A program made the translations under genes and the position numbers. A stretch of DNA of 64,000 nt from Gambelia wislizenii (Eukaryota; Chordata; Lepidosauria; Squamata; Crotaphytidae): positions 70,773,001 through 70,837,000 of the forward strand of contig JAUMIR010000004.1 of the NCBI GenBank assembly GCA_030847615.1, given 5' to 3'. The notes beneath the pieces are model-generated. The model had not been told where the DNA came from and made no database searches. It saw nothing but the letters and a program-made list of their open reading frames with translations. Shown in pieces: positions 21,017 to 31,339 of the stretch. The stretch's first letter is position 1; each line of letters starts with the position of its first letter.

Positions 21017-22056
21017 GTAAACTCCTTAAGGTTACCTAAAGAACTGTGGCAAGTATGCTATATAAATCAGTAGGCCTTTCCTTTCTCTTGGAAATAAGTT
21101 AGAGGCTATATTATGGCTTGTAATGTGTTGTGAAATAACTCTTTTTAAAGTACCAAGTTTGTGGATATTGCTAGTCAGAGGAGAAACTATGGCTTACTAG
21201 GCAGCATTGATAGGCATAGATAAAACAATAATAAGCAGAATTGATAGAAGTTGGAAGAAATCACAAACATGTATGACTTAGAGAATATGGACAGAATACT
21301 GCGTATGTTTATTTGATGGGAAACTGGATGCAAAAATGCTGTGAAATTTCAAAAATACTGCAAGGTGCTTGTAAAGTGGTAAGTGCATGTGTGCTTATGG
21401 TTTAACTTGATTATGAAGTAGATCTGAAAGAAGTTTATAATATGCTAGGTTGATGATTGATTAGTTTATGCTAAAGTGCCTATCCTAAGCAACTTACCTG
21501 TTGAGAAAGAAAAAGGCAAGCATCAATGGGCTAAAACTCTAGGTATGTGGCTCTTGGGCTTGTGGGGTTGGAGTGGAGTTTAACTGTAGCAGTGGTTCAG
21601 CAGTTGGCCTAAGACAGCTGTTGTTAGAAAGTCTGCCTTGAAAGCTTTCAAAGAAAGAGTAGATCAAAAATCTATTAGCAGCTTAGGTTTTTCCTTCAGG
21701 TATCCAGAACCCTGAAATTCCTAGCACCTCTTTGCTATACCTATTTTATACAGATAATAAATCTGTTGAAATTCCACCAATGTGCTATATGAGATGATAT
21801 ACTGTCTTGTACCATGTTAAAGTGAACTTAATTAAAATTGCTGATAGCCTAGAATTGAGATGGTAGCATTTTCTTTCACAAAATATTCTTTCTAATTTGC
21901 AGCAGCTTGACATTCTGTAATATCCTCACTGCCTTTTCCCTAGGTGAGAATACTGGTCTGGTTTGAGATTGCATGCCTAAATTTGCGAAGTACTCGGAAA
22001 TATTTCAGTCTGGATATTTTAAAAGATCCTCATCATATTGTCTTTTGTTCTTCTAG
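21017..22056. other. Last intron, nothing recognised
   Basis: A 1.0-kb intron ending in a TTTTGTTCTTCTAG acceptor. An in-frame extension upstream of the acceptor is open for about 110 bp (from 21944). Either it is chance or an alternative acceptor exists. Confidence 0.4.
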
Positions 22057-22270
22057 TACTAGAAGAAGAACAATACAGGAGAATCCTCCTTCAGTGAGGC
22101 AAGTTTCTGAAACAAAATCTCAGGGGATGTGTGAGAAACCAAGAGAAGAACTTATACCAACCCGTGTAAAGATTGCAGTGTTTGCTATCTTCATTTTCCT
22201 TCTTTTTGTTTATGTAACAATGGAAACTAATATAGAAAACCCGTTCCCAAGATTCAGCATGGGAAAGTGA
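22057..22270 (+). CDS. LEMD1: Terminal coding exon, C-terminal membrane anchor of LEM-domain-like protein
   Basis: It encodes about 70 residues to a TGA at 22268-22270: STRRRTIQENPPSVRQ, a polar stretch, one hydrophobic helix (VKIAVFAIFIFLLFVYV) and a short tail METNIENPF ending FSMGK. A C-terminal anchor with a long N-terminal nucleoplasmic part is the layout of LEM proteins of the inner nuclear membrane. The helix and the following residues look most like LEMD1; the METNxxNPF tail also recalls thymopoietin beta (LAP2-beta). With the three upstream exons this gives 456 nt, 151 codons plus stop, with no break. Expected function is tethering chromatin or BAF to the nuclear envelope, if the LEM domain lies upstream. 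Confidence 0.65.
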
Positions 22271-23185
22271 GGACATGTCATCCCTTAGAGATGTCACTAA
22301 GAGACCAAAGGTGGTGGTTCTGTTTAGCTGCGTATGAATAAGCAATTTGGATAGCTAATTAAAAAGCAAAAGTGGATACACAACGTATGTGTTTTCTTTG
22401 CTTAGAATTTAAAATGCATCACAGCCTCTCTTGTCTAAAACATCTGCCAGTATCTACTTTTTTGACAATGGTTCACAATTCAGCTCATAGGGAGGTATTT
22501 CCTTTAGTGGTTTAATGAAAATTTCTCAGTTGGCCTTTTCTGCCTTTCATAATTCTAGAAAGTGAAGGTTTCTGTTAGCAGCCATTCTTTTATATTATGC
22601 AAGGAGGTCTCACTGTTTGTCAAAACCTGATGAGCCAATGAGTAAGGAGCAGATACCTGGAACGAAAAGGTAGCAAAAATGATAGAGGAACGATTCAGCT
22701 GTCCTGTTGTGTAAACATACCGGTACATAAAGTAAGTAGCAGGATAACTCCTTATGGGAGCCAAGTGGATCCTATCTCCCCAGTTCATGCCATCATAACC
22801 TGGTACTTTACTTCAATCAGGAATTTGTTTTAAACTGAATTATACTTATCTTTGTTTTATACTGAATTAGGCTGGATACTGTTCCCAGTGGGAGCTGGGC
22901 TGCATATGTGGTCTCAGGAGAAGCAGCCTGCTAGATCAGTGGTGTCCAACCTATGGCCCTCCAGGTGTTTTAGACTACAGCTCCCAGAATTCCTCACCAT
23001 TGGATCAGCTGGCTCAGGCTTCTGGGAGTTGGGAGTCCATTAACACCTAGAGGGCCACAGGTTGGACACCACTGTGCTAGATAATCCAGTGCAAAAGGAC
23101 AGAATCACTGATGCCTGATGATGAGGTATGCAGGCACAGCCTTGAATCATGTACTTCCAAATAAAATGATTTATATGCACCTCTT
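22271..23185 (+). other. LEMD1: Probable 3' UTR with poly(A) signal at 23160
   Basis: Sequence after the stop codon has no further exon signal. The best poly(A) signal is AATAAA at 23160-23165, followed by a T/G-rich stretch (TTTTTTCTGACTGGCATTG). An ATTAAA variant at about 22354 is an earlier alternative. The UTR would contain a hAT MITE. Confidence 0.45.
22937..23074. mobile_element. hAT MITE with perfect 8-bp TSD
   Basis: A 138-bp element starts CAGTGGTGTCCAACCT and ends AGGTTGGACACCACTG, perfect inverted termini. It is flanked on both sides by TGCTAGAT (22929-22936 and 23075-23082). The 8-bp duplication and CAGTG start place it in the hAT superfamily. A degraded relative is at 34094. Confidence 0.93.
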
Positions 23186-23486
23186 TTTTCTGACTGGCAT
23201 TGTGATATTTTGATATCTAGAGCTTGGAGGTACAGTCAGCCCTCCACATATGCAGGGGTTGGGGTGGAGCACCACCGCGAAAAAGAAAAAAAAAAAGAAT
23301 AAATTAAGCTCCGCCCCAAACATGCTGTACACTCCTCTCCTGCCAACAGCACTGTTGGAACCTTCCTTTCAGGGCCGGTTTAAGGAATTTCAGGCCCCCC
23401 CCTGCAATGCTTTATTTTTGGAGCCCCATATGTTTATCTCAGGTCAATGTAACCTAACCTATTCACAGTACAGGATGTTCAGATTA

Positions 23487-23722
23487 CAGTAGGACCCCCA
23501 TATCCACGGATTCATTATCCATGGGACACAAAACAGCACACCTACCATAGAGTCTTCCTAGAAAATGTGTCCTCCCTAGACATTTTCTAGGCCCTCCAAG
23601 GCAACTCTATGGTATTTTAAACCAGAAGTCCCCATTATTTTCAATGGTGTTCACTATTATCCATGGTTTTCAGAATCCATGCCTGCACAGAACCAATCCC
23701 CAGTGGATAAGGGGGGGTACTG
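23487..23722. mobile_element. MITE, same family as 5560
   Basis: It starts CAGTAGGACCCCCATATCC and ends GGATAAGGGGGGGTACTG between TA dinucleotides, with inner CATGGTT/CATGGGA motifs. No coding capacity. Confidence 0.75.
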
Positions 23723-23829
23723 TATTACATAATTTGCCACCAATAATGTAGTTTAAAAACTATATTATAGGCACTAACATAATATTTTTTGTTTATTAGC
23801 AATTAACGTAATGGTGTAGATTTCCTCAA

Positions 23830-24470
23830 AGAAAAGTGGACTATAAGCTGAACATGAGTTACCAGTGTGATGCAGCAGCAAAAAATGCCAACGCAGTTCT
23901 AGGCTGCATTAATAGGAGTATAGTGTCTAGATCAAGGGAAGTAATAGTACCACTCCATTCTACTTTGGTCAGACCTCACTTGGAATACTGTTTCCGGTTC
24001 TGGGCACAACAATCCAAGAAAGATACTGAGAAGGATGGTGGGAGGTCTGGAAGCCGTTATGCCCTATGAGGAGCAGCTTAGGGAGCTGGGTATGTTTAGC
24101 CTGGGGAAGAGAAGGTTGAGAGGTGACATGATAGCCATATTTAAATATTTGAAGGGATGTCATCCTGAGGATGGAGCAAGCTTGTTTTCTGCTGCTCCAG
24201 AGACTAGGACACGTAGCAATGGGTTCAAACTCCAGGAAAAGAGATTCCACCTAAACATTAGGAAGAACTTCCTGACAGTAAGAGGTGTTTGGCAGTGGAA
24301 TTCACTGCCTGGGAGTGTGGTGGAGTCTCCTTCTTTGGAAGTTTTTAAGCAGAGGCTGGATGGCCATCTGTCGTGAGGGCTTTGATTGTGTGTTCCTGCA
24401 GAGCAGAAGCCGATTGGATGGGGTGGCAGTTGGGGTCTCTTCCAGCCTTATGATTCTATGATTCTAGGCT
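23830..24470 (+). mobile_element. CR1 3'-end fragment
   Basis: The last about 200 residues of CR1 ORF2 in two frames (MSYQCDAAAKNANAVLGCIN, then LGKRRLRGDMIAIFKYLKGC), ending with the CR1 tail TATGATTCTATGATTCT. One frameshift near 24035. Confidence 0.92.
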
Positions 24471-24579
24471 GCATTCAGAGGCTGGGAAAGTTACTTTTGG
24501 ATTACACCTCCCAGAATCCCCCTGCCAGCACCCTTCTCAAGGTCTGGTTGCATTGTTCCTTTTCCAGCATTCTCTAGCC

Positions 24580-24923
24580 CAGTGGTTCTTAACCTAGGAT
24601 TTGTGATGTACAGTACTTACAGGGGGTCCACAAAGGCTTGAAGGCTGCTTGGCCCACCTCCTCCCTGTAGTGGAGAAGTCATGTGACAGGAACGAAGGCA
24701 AAGGCTGGCTGGCTTGGCTGACACATTGCCATTCAATCCACTCCAGCCACAAACATGCAGGATGATGCAAGAGTGCCTCTGAGGGAAAGTTTAATGGATG
24801 GTGTAATTGTATTGTTTTTGTTGTTAGCTATTATTATTAGGGTTTTAAATCTTGAGTTAAGTCTTGGGGCAACGAAAGATATTTAAAGGGGTTCTCTGGT
24901 AAAGAAAAAGTTAAGAGCCACTG
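24580..24923. mobile_element. hAT-type MITE
   Basis: Termini CAGTGGTTCTTAACCT and AAGTTAAGAGCCACTG are near-perfect inverted repeats. The flanking 8 bp (CTCTAGCC and CTTAGCTC) match only partly, so the copy is old or the duplication has decayed. Confidence 0.75.
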
Positions 24924-25044
24924 CTTAGCTCTCGCATAACACTAATGGGATACTGGTGTTTTAGTGACAACAATAAAACCATTGTTCCCAGTAATATTAC
25001 TTCAAATTTTTATTTATACTCTTTATATTCTTCTGTTAAACAAG

Positions 25045-25260
25045 CCAGAGTGTTGTAGAAGTTTTAGCATTGCACTGTGACTGTGGAGACCAGGGTTTGA
25101 CTCAGCCATGAAAACCCACTGGGTGACCTTGGGCAAGTCACACTCTCTCAGCCTCAAAGGAAGGCAAAGGCACACCCCCTTTGAACAAACCTTGCCTAGA
25201 AAACCCCGTGGTAGGTTCGCCTTAGTCAGAAATGACTTTAAGGCACATAGGCAAACACAT
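25045..25260 (+). repeat. tRNA-derived SINE
   Basis: A degraded tRNA head (GACCAGGGTTTGACTC as box B) is followed by GGGTGACCTTGGGCAAGTCA and the BovB-like tail near GTCAGAAATGACTT. Same family as 14527 and 45885. Confidence 0.75.
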
Positions 25261-25394
25261 AAATTCCCTTTTCAGGTTGAACTCAGTTGGCAGCAAGGGG
25301 AGGAAGCTGAAGACCAAGGGGGAAAGGGAGGGAGGGGAGAGAAACCAAGACAAGTTAAGAGCAGCTGGAAAGATGGGGTGGAGGGGATCTATGT

Positions 25395-25560
25395 GGAAGG
25401 AAGGAAGGAAGGAAGGAAGGAAGGAAGGAAGGAAGGAAGACGGAAGGAGAGAGAGAGAGACAAAAAGTGAGAAAGAAGGAAGGAAGGAAGGGAGAAACAG
25501 GAGGGATAAAAAGTGAGAAAGAAGAGAAAGAAAGAAAGTAAGAAAAGCCCCTTCTGAAGA
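25395..25560. repeat. GGAA microsatellite and purine-rich run
   Basis: A pure run of GGAA units from 25395 to about 25440, followed by GAGA and GAAA-type purine-rich sequence. Open frames over it are low complexity. Confidence 0.95.
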
Positions 25561-26166
25561 GAGAGCAGGGGAGAAAGAGAAGGAAAAAGATGCCTCCCCC
25601 CCCCACACCTCTCCGACACAAGCCTGGCTGGCTTGACTTTTAATGATCCTGGGAGGATGGGGCAAGGGAGCAACAAACTCACTCCAGCTTCAGCCACACA
25701 AAGAAAGCTCCGTCTTTCTCTTTCTAGTTTGGGAGACGCTGTTGTTGTTTTTTTAAAGCCAGCAGGAGGTTTTTTTCAGGAGGAGGGTTAGGATGGTCGG
25801 GGTGGGGCCCTCTGGCTGTGTGAGGCCCCCCGCAGATGCTTATTTGGTGGTATGGTTAAGCCGGCCCTGCTCCCTTTCCTACATTTGCACGATGCCTCAG
25901 CCAGTTTCCAAAGTCCTCTGCCTCCCTCCACTCCAAATGTTAGTAGCAGCAGCTGCAGCAGCCAAGAACGAGACTGCAGATTTTGCCCACATGCCCACCC
26001 CATCCTTCTCCCCCTTCTCTTCCTCCACTCCAGCCAACAGCATTGCCTATTCCTCCCTTTCCTGTGTTTGAACGATGATGTCTCCACCACATTTGCAAAG
26101 TTGCTAAGCCTTGCATCACTCTCAATCCTCTTACCCTGGCAAAAAAAAAAAAAAAAAAACACTCGA

Positions 26167-26510
26167 CCTCTCCTTCTCAGCTGACATCCAGACCAAGCTA
26201 GGCAACTTTAAAACTCTGATTCAACCCCGTCTCTCCTCCAGCCCAAGCAGAAAGCACAGCCACCATTCTCGGGCACGCACACAAGCCTCTCCCCCCACCT
26301 CATCCCTGTGGCCCACCAACAGCACCAGTACCTGTACCTCTCATTCTCAGCTGCCATCCCAACTGAACTGCCTCTTTAAACACAGATTCAACCCCATCTC
26401 TCCCCAAGCCCAAGTGAAAAGCACAGCTGCTGTGGTAATGACGGCAGTTCTTGGGCACTCTCTCTCCCCTTGCCTCCCCCTCACTGCATACCAATACCTG
26501 TACCTCTTGT
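26167..26510. repeat. Two ~170-bp subterminal tandem repeats, left side of Tigger element
   Basis: Units begin at about 26167 and 26339 (172 bp apart) with CTCTCxTTCTCAGCTG, contain GATTCAACCCC and GCAGAAAGCACAGC, and end with CAGTACCTGTAC. A partial third unit follows. The reversed version is at 29545-29850. A related segment also recurs at 25878 and 26535 (AGTAGCAGCAGCTGC versus AGCAGTAGCTGCGAG). Confidence 0.75.
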
Positions 26511-27429
26511 CCCCTGCTGGCATGTAAACAGTTCTTCAAGATTTGCAAATCCCCTCTGCCCCCTTCCACACCGAAGTTGATTTTAGCAGTAGCTGCGAGA
26601 GCACCTACCACTCCACCCTTTGGGTGGCACAGAGGAGGTGGATGGGACTATGGCTTAGATACCAGCAGAGACATTGTGGCTCCCCAACTTGATTCCTGAC
26701 ACACAGTTCTTGAGGAACAGTTATGGCACTTACACGAATTTCAAATAAACAACCATTCAACCAATATTTAGGTCTTGTCTATTATGGGGGTGGGGGAATA
26801 CAAACATGTTTGGAAAGGCAGGCATTTACAACAATGTGAACTGCCTACATGGCCAAAAGACTCTCCCCAAAAAGTCCACATTACCCCCTAGCCAGCTGGC
26901 TGCTGCAAATGATTTACTCACCATTTTAAATCTGCTGTTGCCAATTTTTAAAAAAAGTTTCTTGTGGTGCACACAGACATTATTTCATATTTACAAGAAA
27001 AAGAAATAAAAACGAGTATAAAATTGCCATTTGATTGATTTACTGGACCTTCGCTTAGCTGAAAATCCAACATGGTGGCCGCAACCACTTTCCCTCTTTG
27101 TGGCCTCGCTCTCTCTGCTTGTCCAGCCAATCAAATTACGCTGCCTGTTCGTATCTGTGCAAATGGGAGTGGAGAAACGATCGCACATTTGCAAGTCCTA
27201 GGGATCTTTTCCTAAAATCTGTATGAAGTCCTGGACACAGCAGACATGGACTTTGCAGTGGCTTTGGCTGCCCCACTTCCAAATGGCACGTATTTGTGTG
27301 AACAGCCGTTTGAACGGATCGCCATACATTTGCATCATGTACATATTATTTTGACTGTATAGACAGGACCTTATTGTAACTTCACAGTGTGGCATTCATT
27401 TAAACTTCTATTCAACAAGTGCAGGTGCG
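26511..27429. other. Non-coding part of the Tigger element
   Basis: No open coding segment related to the transposase. I read it as the 3' flank of the transposase within the transposon. Nothing else recognised. Confidence 0.35.
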
Positions 27430-29220
27430 TTGTCAGGGTCTTCAACCTGGATCTCTTCTACATGTTCCATATGCAGAGGAGGAGGAGGACGGGGGCTGGG
27501 TGGTTGCAGAGGCAGCAGAGGTAGAAGGGCTGGAAGCGGAAGCAGGGGGGGTATTCTGTGTTACCTTCTGGAAAAACATTGTGATTTCTGTTTGGCCTTT
27601 TTGCCTCTTCATTTCTTTGAAAATGTTGGTGTATGTTGAAATAGCTTCTTCCACCATTTCCTTACACTTCAAAGAGTGTATCATAGATGGATCAATGTCA
27701 TTAAAAAGTCTGTTGCAGCCCTGAACATAAGCAGACTCTGTGTGATGTTGTCCGGTGTAAACTTGTCTTCCACCACTTTTCCTTCTTCATCTGTTACCAC
27801 CTTTGCCTTTGGAAGAGTCAGATCCATTAGGTTGGCCTTGGTTAATTCACTGGGGGTGGTATCAATTTTTCAATTTTCGTAGGCTCCATATCCTCTAACC
27901 CTCCCCCACCCACCTTCCTTGCCAACTGCACAACAGCTTCAACAATCTCCTGGATTGGTTCAGTAGTAGAAGCAGTGACCTCATTGACACATTCTGGCCA
28001 AAGTTTCTTCCAGCATAAATGTATTGTCTCTGGCTTTGATGGCTTTTGTGGCTCTTTCAATCACAGTTATGGCATCAGCAATATTATACCCTTTCCACAT
28101 TTTCACTACATTCTCTATGCTGGCATCTTTCTCCATTGACTGCACAATCCTCTGCATTGAGTAACGTGTGTAGTGTGCCTTAAATGTCCTTATTGCACCC
28201 TGATCCAGAGGCTGGATGAGAGATGTTGTGTTGGGGGGGGCATGTACACAACAGTAACACCTTCAGTGTTGAACTCAGTGGAATCTGGGTGTCCAGGGGC
28301 ATTGTCCAGTAGCAGTAGGACTTGAAAACTCTTTCCCTTACTGGGAAGGTATCTTCTGACCTCTGGCACAAAGCATTGGTGAAACCACTCTAGAAAAAGG
28401 GTTCTTGTTGTCCATGCCATCTTTTATGGAGCCAGAAAACTGGCAGCTGCAACTTATCCTTCCCCTTCAAGGCTCGTGGGTTAGCAGCTTTATAAATTAG
28501 AGCAGGCTTTGTCATATGCCCAGCTGCCCTTGCACAAAACAGCATGGTTAGCCTAGCCCTTGCTGCCTTAAAGCCTGGTGCTTGTTTCTCTTCCTGCCTA
28601 ATGAATGTTGTCTGTGGCATTTTCTTCCAGAGCAGAACACTTTCATCAGAATTGAAAATCTGCTCTGGTTCATATCTCTTCTCTTCAATAAGTTCCTTGA
28701 AGGTGCCAAGAAACCTACTGCTAGCCTTGTGGTCAGCAGAGGACTGTTCTCCTGTTGTTTTGACATTGTGTAGGCCAAACCTTTTCTTCAAATTGCCAAA
28801 CCAGCCCTTGCTTGCATGAAACTCTGAAGAGGTAGACCCTTTGCCTTCACTGTCCTTCAGGGAAACATATAAGGACTTTGCCTTTGCTCTTATATTCGAA
28901 TCCACAGAAATACCCTTCTTATAAGAATCCTGCACCCATATGAAAGTGGCACTCTCCGCACAAGAAATATAAGGATTTCTCACCTGATGCATCTTTGCAC
29001 CCAATGGTGTAGCTGCAGCAATGGGTTTATGAATGTCACCTTTTTTCTTTATGTACCTTACAGTGGATTCATTGACGCCATAACGGCAAGCAACCTCAGC
29101 AACTGACTTCACTGAATGCAGCATGTCCAATAATTTTACCTTTTCTTGTAAGGTCATAACTTTCTTTTGCGTCTTAGGTGCACGTTCAGAAGCACTAGGA
29201 GCACCATGCTTTGGACCCAT
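27430..29220 (-). pseudogene. Tigger/pogo (CENPB/Jerky-like) transposase, frameshifted
   Basis: The start codon is at 29218-29220 (MGPKHGAPSASER). The N-terminus shows a CENPB-type helix-turn-helix (LQEKVKLLDML, YGVNESTVRYIKK) and a second DNA-binding block (ASKGWFGNLKKRFGLHN). The DDE-type nuclease follows: first D in FNSDESVLLWKKMP, second in LLLLDNAPGHP, third in QPLDQGAI. The last is reached only after a frame change at a run of eight G (28235). A further frame change is near 28400. The tail to 27442 is acidic, then S/P/T-rich. All three D residues survive, but the gene cannot make a full protein. Confidence 0.85.
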
Positions 29221-29544
29221 GATCAGCTTTACAATAGAATGGTTGTTGGTTCTGGTTATTATAAAGGAAAGATACTGCACACAGCATGCTGAGAGACAAA
29301 TCTCCAGAGTGAGGTTGGAGGTACAAAACACATGACTCAGGATATTGGGATAGAACACATGATTGAGCTTGTCTCGCTACCAACCAGACTCATGCATTAT
29401 GTTGGTGGGAAACGGGAGGAAGAGAAGGAGGAGACGCATACACTCCAGTGCCTTGGCTGGCTGCATTGAACATCGGAATGAAAGAAACAAGTTTTCTGTA
29501 CAGTACAGAACTGTACCCGTGCACTGTACAGTATTGAGTGTTCC

Positions 29545-29850
29545 AAGGTAGCAAAGCTCAGTTTCAATGCCAGCTGAGAATGAGAGGTACAGGTACTGGT
29601 GTTGGTGGTGGGACACATGGAGGGGGGAGGGGTGGGGGGAAGGTTTGTGTGCATGCCCAAGAACAGCGCTGTGCTTTTCACTTGGGCTGGAGGGGAGATG
29701 GTTTTGAATCAGAGTTTTAAAGAGGGAGTTTGGTTTTGATGCCAGCTGAGAATGAGTGGTATAGAAACTGGTGTTGGTGGCAGGACACAGGGAGAGGGAG
29801 GCCAGGGTGGGTGGGGTTTGCATATGTGCCCGAGAACTGCCACCATTGGG
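29545..29850. repeat. Inverted subterminal repeats, right side of Tigger element
   Basis: Two units about 170 bp apart carry ATGCCAGCTGAGAATGAG, then TGGTGTTGGTGG, the reverse complement of the left array at 26167-26510. They lie upstream of the transposase start. Confidence 0.75.
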
Positions 29851-29949
29851 CATACTGGCTGGAGTTTTCTGGGAACTGTAGTCCAAAAACTATAGAATGG
29901 TTGCTAGAAAAAGAAATTGCGTTAGTATCAACACCTTCTTGTGCCTAAC

Positions 29950-31339
29950 ATTACTGTCTTTAAAGTGTTGGCGCAAAGCTCTTCATATATTTTAGCCTTT
30001 TTAAAGCATGAAAATAACAGTAACAAAAAGTCCAACTCATCTTGTTCCTACTTTAATTGGCAACAAAACTGAACCACTGAGTTGAAGAGCTGCAGGTGTT
30101 ATAATTGTATTTTTGTTTGAAAAGCATGAAGTAGCTCTCAAATGGTGTAAATGTGAAATTTGCTCTGTGACAAATTTTGTATTTTAGATTGCCTGTGACT
30201 GCAAAGTTCTCTGTAATTTCTACAATCATCAATAAAGTGCTTTATCACACATCTTTCCTCCCATTCTCCTAAATTGCACACCTTGTGATTTTACCTTGTG
30301 GCAACAAGGGGGCACAAGTAGCAATCTAGCTGTCATTCATCTCCTTCAGTGAATGTTTCCTGTGATTACCTCCTGACATATGATTTAGAAAAAAGAACGC
30401 GAGATGGTATGATATCCCCTAACATGCCTGTAAAAATGATATTTCACAATAACCCTGTAATAATGTACAGAAAGCCTCAGGGAAGGAAAGTGCACTGAAA
30501 TTCAAAATCTGTCTCCTTTCCTTTGGTGCAAGAATGGATTTCTAAGAATCTAAATCAGAGATGAGAACCCCTGGTTTGTAGGTTTAATTTGGACCACCAG
30601 AATCTCCATTGTGGCCCTTAGGATGTATTCACTCACCTTTCCCACCATCACCTCCACTTACCTTTTGCAGCGTGATTTTTCTTTTTCACTTTTCCGTGTT
30701 TTTCCACCCCACCTCCTTTTAACAATTAGTAATCTTACTGGCTACAATACTTTATGCTACACGTTTTGGTTTCGTTCCTTCATCTGGTCACCTGATGCAC
30801 TTCCAGAAAATTTTGGAAGTCTTAAGAACACATGGAAAATACAAGGTTGTATTCATATTCTTTGGGATCATTCTGGAATTAGTCATATACTATATTTCAA
30901 ATCTTAGGAGAGGATGCTTGGAGCTTGCCTCTACCTGCTTGGTCATAGCTAAGCATGATTAACAAGATTTTTTTGTTCCTGCTATTCGTAGACCAAAGAG
31001 AGAAATCTCAGGAGAACATGCAAGCTTATACAGTAGTCATCCGTTTTATGTAAACAGGTCACATTCTGTACATATTCAGATCAAGACACAGGCATATCTG
31101 TACAGTCACAATTGAGGTGCTAGGAGTTGAACCAGAACTCATAACAGGAGAAAAAATTGTCCAAAGTCCCAGTCTAAATAAGTTGTTTATGGCTCTTCTT
31201 AGGGAAGAATGTCTGTCTAGTCTGATTCCACTCACTATATTTTCCCAACAATTATTTTGTCCTGTTTCAGCATCAATTTTTGATTTTTTTTAAAAAAGTT
31301 GACATGAAAATTTATTGCCATTCCATGCAATTTTCTTCT
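29950..31339. other. Intergenic sequence, nothing recognised
   Basis: No exon and no nameable repeat. A short AATAAA at about 30231 follows AT-rich sequence; I cannot link it to a gene. Confidence 0.35.

Larger units (their letters stand above)
23370..25869. mobile_element. hAT element with 8-bp TSD, filled with younger insertions
   Basis: The ends are inverted: CAGGGCCGGTTTAAGG on the left and AAGCCGGCCCTG on the right. The flanks CTTCCTTT (23362-23369) and CTCCCTTT (25870-25877) agree at 7 of 8 positions. No transposase is seen. Inside lie a MITE (23487), a CR1 end (23830), another hAT MITE (24580), a SINE (25045) and a GGAA repeat (25395), so it is older than those. Confidence 0.75.
23233..29860 (-). 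mobile_element. Tigger/pogo-type DNA transposon, interrupted
   Basis: A Tigger-like terminus (ACAGTCAGCCCTCCACATAT) is at 23233. The transposase lies on the minus strand at 27430-29220. Arrays of a roughly 170-bp subterminal repeat flank it in opposite orientation (26167-26510 left, 29545-29850 right). The left part is split by the hAT element at 23370-25869. The right terminus is not recognisable, probably lost. Linking 23233 to the transposase is inference, from the repeats continuing on both sides of the hAT insertion. Confidence 0.55.

Noticed and set aside
25222..25697. Long open frames rich in S, L, F or K, E, G
   Set aside because: They are the GGAA microsatellite and purine-rich sequence read on either strand.
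26111..26527. 138-codon plus-strand frame
   Set aside because: It lies in the subterminal repeats of the Tigger element and shows no conserved motif.
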